Shown here in pieces: positions 63,940-64,000 of a stretch of 64,000 nt of DNA. This DNA is from Burkholderiaceae bacterium (GTDB lineage Bacteria; Pseudomonadota; Gammaproteobacteria; Burkholderiales; Burkholderiaceae_C), in the NCBI GenBank assembly GCA_017992055.1, contig JAGOPK010000008.1:62001-126000 (forward strand), given 5' to 3'. The number at the start of each line of letters is the position of its first letter. The stretch's first letter is position 1. The position numbers and the translations under genes were made by a program. The notes under the pieces are model-generated. The model was not told the DNA's origin and searched no databases. It saw only the letters and a program-made list of their open reading frames with translations.

Positions 63940-64000
63940 GCGGCTTCGGCGGGCGGCTCGGTCAGCGCAGGCACGGCCGGGTCGCCGGACTGCGGGCTGC
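63936..64000 (-). CDS. plsX: Probable PlsX (phosphate acyltransferase), C-terminal fragment
   Basis: Only about 20 codons lie in the window: an Ala/Pro/Glu-rich tail ending [11 protein letters not shown] and a TGA stop that overlaps the fabH start. The identity rests on the conserved plsX-fabH order; the residues themselves are not diagnostic. Confidence 0.5.
   Translation of the reverse strand, partial: SPQSGDPAVPALTEPPAEAA

Noticed and set aside
1..64000. tRNA or rRNA genes, insertion sequences, prophage or attachment sites
   Set aside because: None recognised on reading both strands; a tRNAscan and transposase search would be needed to exclude small or degenerate ones.

Overview
This is a very high G+C stretch of a betaproteobacterial chromosome, most likely order Burkholderiales (Rubrivivax / Leptothrix / Ideonella / Roseateles type). 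The reasons are the gene orders, which are typical of that group: rpoE-rseA-rseB-mucD-lepA-lepB-rnc-era-recO-pdxJ-acpS-nagZ; plsX-fabH-fabD-fabG-acpP-fabF; dusB-fis-purH; hisI-hisE next to tatABC; rluC divergent from rne. Predicted -10 elements recur as TACACT, TACAAT or TAGAAT. Coding density is high and most neighbouring genes overlap by four bases (ATGA or GTGA). I see no insertion sequence, prophage, CRISPR array, tRNA or rRNA. The window is mostly core genome with a few accessory islands.

Layout. 1-5033: end of an HtrA-type protease, then a minus-strand block of DUF815 ATPase, Nudix hydrolase, hisI, hisE, a small membrane protein, a HIT protein and tatABC. 5279-6954: a small plus-strand operon with an Ala-rich protein and two lipoproteins, one of them a FlgH (L-ring) homologue with no other flagellar gene nearby. 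6929-14677: a two-component system, a PdeM-like phosphoesterase, slmA, a pyrimidine 5'-nucleotidase-like HAD protein, argB and gspB/gspA. 14731-16654: a PhaF-like phasin coupled to a patatin-type hydrolase. 16642-21784: M32 carboxypeptidase, a YqaA-family protein, then dusB-fis and purH with a clear terminator.

21916-32853 is the main accessory island. A FadR/GntR regulator with a palindromic operator in front of it precedes a five-gene branched-chain-type ABC importer coupled to an acyl-CoA ligase. A taurine/NMT1-type ABC importer and a solitary ureD follow. 32902-34734 encodes a glutaminase fused to STAS and cyclic-nucleotide-binding domains. Next come divergent iron-type ABC permease and ATPase genes, an S49 peptidase, a Rieske protein, a HAD phosphatase and rluC. 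rne follows behind a roughly 600-base structured leader, then an M17 aminopeptidase and a lectin-like lipoprotein.

46588-64000, all minus strand, is housekeeping: nagZ-acpS-pdxJ-recO-era-rnc-DUF4845-lepB-lepA, the sigma-E module (mucD-rseB-rseA-rpoE), and the type II fatty-acid operon, cut off inside plsX. The 573-base gap between lepA and mucD is the least explained DNA here. It holds a promoter-hairpin-terminator unit that looks like an undescribed ~65-nt small RNA, and a perfect DnaA box inside a dyad.

Starts were chosen by ribosome-binding site, homology of the N terminus and overlap with neighbours; doubtful ones are flagged. Everything rests on reading the sequence; no database search was possible.
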